Shown here: positions 16,648 through 20,353 of the stretch, one piece after another | Layout: each line of letters opens with the position of its first letter | Numbering within the stretch: the first letter of the stretch is position 1 | NCBI GenBank assembly: GCA_028701555.1 | Contig: JAQVQN010000003.1 | Coordinates: 1-20,353 of the forward strand | Origin: Kiritimatiellia bacterium | GTDB lineage: Bacteria > Verrucomicrobiota > Kiritimatiellia > RFP12 > UBA1067 | Direction: 5' to 3' | Length of the DNA: 20,353 nucleotides | Notes under the pieces: generated by a model | Database searches by the model: none | What the model saw: the letters and a program-made list of their open reading frames with translations, nothing else | Told to the model about the DNA's origin: nothing | Translations under genes and position numbers: made by a program

Positions 16648-17193
16648 ATGGCACAAGAATGGAATATCCGCCCGCGAGGGCACGTTTGCGGTATCTGCCT
16701 ACAGCCTTTAGAAGACAAGAAACCGTGCGTCTCGGTTCTGCGCGAGAATGCCGAAGCTTACGAGCGTCTGGATTGTCATCCGGCCTGCTGGAGAGAGGCT
16801 CCGCGCGACTGGCAGCCTTTCAGCGTCTGGGAAGGCGAATACGAGGCCCCCGCGCCCGTGGCAGAGAAGCATGAGCCGGTACGCAAGGAAACGGCTGAGA
16901 ACCTGTTGCGAAAACTAATAGCACTTGAAGACCCGGCCATGCAGAATGTCATGTATGTGCTGGCGATCATGCTGGAGCGCGGTAAGCAGCTTGTGGAGCG
17001 CGACACCAAGCCGCACGAGAGCGGCGGCCTACTGCGCGTTTACGAGCACAAGAAAAGCGGTGACACATTCGTGGTGCTAGACCCGCGTCTGCGCTTAGAT
17101 CAGCTTGGCGAGGTGCAGCAGCAGGTGGTGTCGCTCTTGAGCGGTACGCACGCTCTGTCCGATGCACAAACAGAACCTGCCCAAACGTCGTGA
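16648..17193 (+). CDS. Uncharacterised zinc-ribbon-like protein
   Basis: A 181-residue cytoplasmic protein I cannot assign to a named family. The N-terminus carries a likely zinc site: C14-x-x-C17 and C43-H-x-x-C47 (CGIC, CHPACW), with another cysteine at 27. Then come an aromatic/acidic segment (WQPFSVWEGEYEAP), a helical middle (KETAENLLRKLIALEDPAMQNVMYVLAIMLERGKQLVERD, quoted here only to mark about residues 79-121), and a conserved-looking C-terminal block with VYEHKKSGDTFVVLDP and LRLDQLGEVQQQVVSLL. The text feels like a family conserved within PVC bacteria, but that is memory and not a search. The extended -10 box next to the ATG suggests a leaderless mRNA. The deacylase downstream may be cotranscribed. 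Confidence 0.8.
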   Translation: MAQEWNIRPRGHVCGICLQPLEDKKPCVSVLRENAEAYERLDCHPACWREAPRDWQPFSVWEGEYEAPAPVAEKHEPVRKETAENLLRKLIALEDPAMQNVMYVLAIMLERGKQLVERDTKPHESGGLLRVYEHKKSGDTFVVLDPRLRLDQLGEVQQQVVSLLSGTHALSDAQTEPAQTS

Positions 17194-17195
17194 TC

Positions 17196-17311
17196 AAGGA
17201 GTCAGAATGATAAATACTGGAGGGCCACGCTCCTTCGTGGCCGCGGCTCATGCCGTGCGGTCGCGACAGAGCGCGCCCCTCCAGCACTGTGGCGCACAAG
17301 GCTTCGTCTGA
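17196..17311 (+). CDS. Small leader ORF created by a palindromic element (34 codons, ATG at 17207)
   Basis: AAGGAG at 17196-17201 is followed after 5 nt by an ATG at 17207 that opens a 34-codon frame ending in TGA at 17309-17311. Most of the frame is supplied by the 68-bp palindrome. The stop is 1 nt before the deacylase ATG (TGATATG), an arrangement that would allow termination-reinitiation. The peptide has no recognisable domain and is probably not functional itself; it may matter as a translated leader. Confidence 0.4.
17217..17284. repeat. REP-like palindromic element, 68 bp
   Basis: CTGGAGGG at the left end and CCCTCCAG at the right end are perfect inverted termini. The approximately 30-nt arms continue to pair, with about 24 of 30 matched positions (GCTC, TCG and CCGC blocks recur on the other side), around a small centre near 17247-17252. 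The element is GC-rich and lies between the deacylase gene's upstream Shine-Dalgarno and its ATG. It looks like a dispersed REP or MITE-type element; other copies must be sought elsewhere in the genome because none is in this window. Confidence 0.75.
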
Positions 17312-17312
17312 T

Positions 17313-18941
17313 ATGTGCTTTGATCTGATCATATGCGGCGGAAAGGTCGTTGACGGCACCGGCGCGGCGGCGTTTGCCGCCGACATCGCCGTGACCGGCG
17401 ACCGTATTGCAGCGGTCGGCGACCTCGCGGCGGCAGAAGCCGTACGCGTGATCGACGCTGCAGGCTGCGTGGTAGCGCCGGGCTTCATCGACGCACACGC
17501 GCATTCCGATGCCTACCTGCTGCTTGAGCCGGACGCGCCCAGCAAGCTGACGCAGGGCATCACCACCGAAGTCAACGGCCAGTGCGGCGGCTCGGCGGTG
17601 CCACGTTTGGGACAGGCCCGTCTCGCTTCCGACTGGGACTCGCAGACCTATCCGCAGCTTGCCGTCACCTCACGACGAGGCTTGAGCAACAGCGAGACCT
17701 CCGGTCCAACCTGGACCACTGTGGCGTGTTACCGCGAGCTATTCAACGCTGTGCGTCCCGCAGTCAACACGGTGCAGTTCATCGGCCACAACACCCTGCG
17801 CGCGGGCGTGATGGGTTACGAGCCGCGCGCTGCCAGTGCCGACGAGGTGCGCGCGATGTGTCGCAGGCTCGAACAGGCTTTGGACGAGGGAGGCTGGGGC
17901 CTCTCCACCGGACTGCTATACCAGCCCGGCAAATACGCAGCAGGCGCGGAGGTGCTGGCTTTGACCAAGACCGCCGCCGCACGCGGCGCAATGTACGCCA
18001 CCCACATGCGCAGCGAAGGCGACCGCCTGCTGGAATCGGTGGAGGAAGTTTTAGGCCTTGTCCGTGCCACCGGCATACGCGCACAGATCTCGCACCTTAA
18101 GACTTCAGGGCCGGCAAACTGGCGCAAGATTGACCGCCTGTTGGAAATAGTTGCACAATCCCGGCGGGAAGGGGCGCAGGTGCACTCGGACCGCTATCCA
18201 TATCTGGCGGCTGGCACCGATCTCGACATCGTGCTGCCCGAATGGGCGGCAGCCGGCGGACGCGAAGCGATTATGGCAAATCTAGCCGACCCCGTGGCGC
18301 GCGCCCGCGTGGAGGCCGAACTGGACGCGGGCGGACGCGACTGGACAGCCGTGATGATCGGCGGCGGCTGGAGCGATGAGACCCGCGCCTTCAGCGGATG
18401 CACCGTAGCCGAGGCATCCATGTCGCTGGGGCTCACTCCGGGTCAGGCGGTATGCCGTTTCATCAAGACGGACATGACGCGCACCGGTGCTTTCTTCTTC
18501 GGAATGTGCGAGGACAACCTAAGACGCATTTACGAGCAGTCTTGGGTGATGCCCGGCAGCGATGCCTCCTTGCGTGCGCCTTGGGGTCCGCTGGGGCAGG
18601 ATCACCCGCATCCGCGCGCTTACGGAACGATGCCGCGTTTTTTGCGAATGATGACCGGCCGAATCGCTGGCATTGAAAAAATCTGCGGGCTCGTAGAGGC
18701 TGTACGCCGCATGACCTCCTTGCCTGCCGCCGCTTTCGGCATCCGCGACCGCGGGGAACTGCGCGTGGGGGCTTTCGCGGATATCGTTGTCTTCGCTGAA
18801 TCTGAACTCGAGGACACTTCCACCTATGCAGCGCCGCACAATTTTTGCAAGGGTGTGCGGCAGGTGCTAGTCAACGGCACACTTTCACTCGACAACAACA
18901 AGTTCACGGGCGAGAGAAACGGGATGTTCTTAGAACGGTGA
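17313..18941 (+). CDS. N-acyl-D-amino-acid deacylase (D-aminoacylase family)
   Basis: A 542-residue amidohydrolase-fold enzyme that removes the acyl group from N-acyl-D-amino acids, used in turnover of D-amino-acid-containing material such as peptidoglycan. The N- and C-terminal strands form the small beta-sandwich around the barrel. Metal-site residues match the D-aminoacylase set: H62 and H64 (GFIDAHAHSD), C91 (TTEVNGQCGG), H231 (YATHMRSEGD), H261 (QISHLK) and D417 (MPGSDAS). An earlier in-frame ATG at 17250 would add 21 residues encoded by the palindromic element, so the ATG at 17313, where family sequence begins (FDLIICGGKVVDGTG), is chosen. No signal peptide is seen, so it should act in the cytoplasm. 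It has only a distant AAGG, 11 nt upstream, and may depend on the leader ORF for translation. Confidence 0.93.
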   Translation: MCFDLIICGGKVVDGTGAAAFAADIAVTGDRIAAVGDLAAAEAVRVIDAAGCVVAPGFIDAHAHSDAYLLLEPDAPSKLTQGITTEVNGQCGGSAVPRLGQARLASDWDSQTYPQLAVTSRRGLSNSETSGPTWTTVACYRELFNAVRPAVNTVQFIGHNTLRAGVMGYEPRAASADEVRAMCRRLEQALDEGGWGLSTGLLYQPGKYAAGAEVLALTKTAAARGAMYATHMRSEGDRLLESVEEVLGLVRATGIRAQISHLKTSGPANWRKIDRLLEIVAQSRREGAQVHSDRYPYLAAGTDLDIVLPEWAAAGGREAIMANLADPVARARVEAELDAGGRDWTAVMIGGGWSDETRAFSGCTVAEASMSLGLTPGQAVCRFIKTDMTRTGAFFFGMCEDNLRRIYEQSWVMPGSDASLRAPWGPLGQDHPHPRAYGTMPRFLRMMTGRIAGIEKICGLVEAVRRMTSLPAAAFGIRDRGELRVGAFADIVVFAESELEDTSTYAAPHNFCKGVRQVLVNGTLSLDNNKFTGERNGMFLER

Positions 18942-18996
18942 CGCGACCTCCGGGCAGAGGGCGGCTATTTGCGATCTAGGGCATGGATCCGCTCGC

Positions 18997-19029
18997 CCCC
19001 CAGTACTGCGGTCAGACGTACGTTGGGGG
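18997..19029. other. Stem-loop between deacylase and msrBA genes
   Basis: CCCCCA-GTAC pairs with GTAC-(GT bulge)-TGGGGG around an 11-nt loop. It lies 55 bp after the deacylase stop. No T-tract follows, so it is not a canonical intrinsic terminator, though it could end or stabilise the transcript. Confidence 0.4.
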
Positions 19030-19092
19030 AGGCTAGTGTCCTGACGAGCTGTGCGACGTATGGTTGTCTCGGAGGGACTGCGGCTTAATCCG

Positions 19093-19127
19093 TTGCGGCT
19101 TGTTTTCGTGTAGCGTATAATGCGCAC
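19093..19127 (+). promoter_or_regulatory. Promoter of a predicted leaderless msrBA transcript
   Basis: A perfect TATAAT (19116-19121) lies 17 bp after TTGCGG (19093-19098). The ATG at 19128 is 6 nt after the -10 box, just where transcription should start. No Shine-Dalgarno precedes this ATG. Confidence 0.7.
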
Positions 19128-20063
19128 ATGCAGAGCAAATTAAATACGACTGTAGCGCTGGCCGTGATGTGCGGCTTATGCGCGCTTGGGGAGATTTCCA
19201 TGAAACCGTTATGGCGCAATCTGACGGAAGAGGAAGAGCGGGTGATCGTAGGCAAGGGCACAGAGCGCCCGTTCTCGGGCAAGTACGAAAAACATAGCGA
19301 TCCCGGAGTCTACGCCTGCCGGCGCTGCGGCGCGGCACTCTACCGCGCCGAGGACAAATTCGACGCGGGGTGCGGCTGGCCGGCGTTCGACTCCGAGGTG
19401 CCCGGCGCGGTGCGGCGGCAGGCTGACGCCGACAATCAGCGCGTCGAAATCCTTTGCGCGACCTGCGATGGACATCTGGGCCATGTCTTCAGCGGAGAAC
19501 GTCTGACGCGCCGCAACGTGCGTCACTGCGTCAACTCCGTCTCGATGGAATTCGTGCCAGATGCGGAACTTGATCAGCATTTTGCGCGGGCCGTTTTTGC
19601 GGGAGGCTGTTTTTGGGGCGTCGAGTATTTCCTGCAAAAGTCTTTTGGGGTGATCCGCGCGGTTAGCGGCTACACCGGCGGGCACAAAGAGTTTCCCTCG
19701 TACAAGCAGGTGTGCGAAGGCGGCACTGGGCACATCGAGGCGGTCGAGGTCTTGTTCGACCCGCGCCAGACGAGTTACGAACGCCTTGCGAGACTTTTCT
19801 TCGAAACGCACGATCCCACGCAGCTTGACCGCCAGGGGCCGGATGTCGGCGAGCAATACCGCTCGGTGATCTACTATGCGGATGATGAGCAGAAAGCCGT
19901 GGCGCAGCGGCTGATCGCTCTGTTACGCGAAACAGGCTTCAAGGTGGTCACACGCCTCGAGCCTGCCGTCAAATTCTGGCCCGCCGAGGATCACCACCAA
20001 GATTACTACTTCAAAAAAGGCTCCACTCCTTACTGCCACGCCCCGGTCAACCGCTTTGATTGA
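19128..20063 (+). CDS. msrBA: Fused peptide-methionine sulfoxide reductase, MsrB then MsrA
   Basis: A 311-residue bifunctional repair enzyme. Numbering from the internal ATG at 19200 (residue 25 of the long form), MsrB comes first, with zinc cysteines C40, C43, C86 and C89 and catalytic C110 in RHCVNSVSMEF; it reduces methionine-R-sulfoxide. MsrA follows, with catalytic C137 in GCFWG and the conserved GYTGG, GHIEAVEV and GEQYRS blocks; it reduces the S form. The first 24 residues of the long form (basic start, then TTVALAVMCGLCALG) look like a signal peptide. The ATG at 19200 has GGGGAG 6 nt upstream, so a shorter cytoplasmic form is likely too. B-A order is, to my knowledge, less common than A-B. 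The promoter sits directly before the long-form ATG. Confidence 0.95.
   Translation: MQSKLNTTVALAVMCGLCALGEISMKPLWRNLTEEEERVIVGKGTERPFSGKYEKHSDPGVYACRRCGAALYRAEDKFDAGCGWPAFDSEVPGAVRRQADADNQRVEILCATCDGHLGHVFSGERLTRRNVRHCVNSVSMEFVPDAELDQHFARAVFAGGCFWGVEYFLQKSFGVIRAVSGYTGGHKEFPSYKQVCEGGTGHIEAVEVLFDPRQTSYERLARLFFETHDPTQLDRQGPDVGEQYRSVIYYADDEQKAVAQRLIALLRETGFKVVTRLEPAVKFWPAEDHHQDYYFKKGSTPYCHAPVNRFD
19188..19202 (+). promoter_or_regulatory. Internal ribosome binding site and start within msrBA
   Basis: GGGGAG at 19188-19193 precedes an in-frame ATG at 19200 by 6 nt, exactly at the beginning of the MsrB homology. It is a better initiation site than anything before the upstream ATG at 19128. Confidence 0.65.
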
Positions 20064-20126
20064 CAGGCTGCTATTACATGTAAGAACGACGCTCGGGGTT
20101 CTGGGATTAAACGAAAGGGGCAACTT

Positions 20127-20168
20127 GAACGGGCAACGTTAACCTTACAACGCTCAATACCCAATTTA
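20127..20168. repeat. Degenerate heptanucleotide array downstream of msrBA
   Basis: Six 7-bp units in phase (GAACGGG, CAACGTT, AACCTTA, CAACGCT, CAATACC, CAATTTA) resemble the AAC-centred units of the arrays at 6430 and 11343 but are more degraded. Confidence 0.45.
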
Positions 20169-20194
20169 TACGAAATACGCACCCTATCTCTAGC

Positions 20195-20224
20195 TTGCTT
20201 TAAACTAAGCCTTTTTTATATACT
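20195..20224 (+). promoter_or_regulatory. Predicted promoter of the last gene
   Basis: TTGCTT (20195-20200) and TATACT (20219-20224) are 18 bp apart in an AT-rich stretch. The predicted start near 20231 leaves a leader of about 60 nt before the ATG at 20292. Confidence 0.55.
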
Positions 20225-20235
20225 TATTGCGTTGG

Positions 20236-20253
20236 AGGCATTCTGAAATGCCT
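20236..20253. other. Perfect 7-bp stem-loop near the predicted transcript 5' end
   Basis: AGGCATT and AATGCCT are perfect inverted arms around CTGA, starting about 5 nt after the predicted transcription start. It could be an operator dyad or a stabilising 5' hairpin. Confidence 0.45.
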
Positions 20254-20291
20254 TAAGTACCGCTATCTGATACAGCAAAGGGAAAATCGGC

Positions 20292-20353
20292 ATGAAACGC
20301 ATCATACAGTGCCCGAAATGCGAAGCCAAACTCTCAGTTTTTGACATAGGCAA
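20292..20353 (+). CDS. Start of a zinc-finger protein (3' end outside window)
   Basis: Twenty codons are visible from the ATG at 20292. They contain IIQCPKCEAKLSVFD, a C-P-x-C knuckle at the very N-terminus, as in the MJ0042/zinc-ribbon type N-terminal motif found on many otherwise unrelated bacterial proteins. AAAGGGAAAA lies roughly 6-9 nt upstream, and a promoter and hairpin precede it. What follows the finger is not visible, so no function can be given. Confidence 0.7.
   Translation, partial: MKRIIQCPKCEAKLSVFDIG

Noticed and set aside
17250..17312. In-frame ATG extending the deacylase by 21 residues
   Set aside because: The codons derive mostly from the palindromic element, have no ribosome binding site and precede the point where family sequence begins.

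Overview
The window looks like chromosomal DNA of a Gram-negative, polysaccharide-degrading bacterium. LpxA implies lipid A and an outer membrane. Four predicted exported proteins are carbohydrate-related or beta-propellers. The mix of a GH141-like beta-helix protein, an RraA/SDR/MFS/polyol-dehydrogenase cluster, an NHL lipoprotein and an N-acyl-D-amino-acid deacylase, together with heptanucleotide intergenic arrays, is what I would expect from the PVC group, most likely Kiritimatiellota or Lentisphaerota. That placement is inference from gene content; there is no rRNA or tRNA here to settle it.

Layout. 1-1809 (+): the 3' end of a membrane-anchored metallophosphoesterase followed by a DEDDy 3'-5' exonuclease. 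1812-2591 (-): lpxA, converging on the exonuclease with a 2-bp gap, with its own good promoter. 2798-5569 (+): a large secreted GH141-like beta-helix protein. 5660-8516 (-): MFS transporter, SDR and RraA-family protein, probably one operon (the first two genes overlap by 4 bp). 8748-9998 (+): a mannitol-type polyol dehydrogenase, divergent from that operon; the shared region carries several perfect or near-perfect dyads. 10064-16529 (+): three exported proteins in a row (an oligogalacturonate-lyase-like beta-propeller, a CBM plus TIM-barrel hydrolase-like protein, and an 18-repeat NHL lipoprotein). 16648-17193 (+): an uncharacterised zinc-ribbon protein. 17313-18941 (+): an N-acyl-D-amino-acid deacylase whose Shine-Dalgarno sequence and start are separated by a palindromic REP-like element. 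19128-20063 (+): an MsrB-MsrA fusion with a possible export signal and an internal start. 20292-end (+): the first codons of a zinc-finger protein.

How the genes may work together. The secreted proteins could act on plant or algal polysaccharide outside the inner membrane. The transporter, SDR, polyol dehydrogenase and RraA-type lyase would then take up, oxidise and cleave the released sugar, sugar alcohol or sugar acid. The substrate cannot be read from the sequence.

The most unusual signals are not single enzymes. (i) Three genes have a -10 box ending 6-7 nt before the ATG, which predicts leaderless mRNAs. (ii) msrBA has a leaderless long form with a signal-like N-terminus and an internal ATG with a strong Shine-Dalgarno, suggesting dual targeting. 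(iii) A 68-bp palindrome sits inside the translation-initiation region of the deacylase and creates a 34-codon leader ORF ending 1 nt before its ATG. (iv) Heptanucleotide arrays of consensus RAACNTT occur at three separate intergenic sites. No gene-free stretch exceeds 300 bases.
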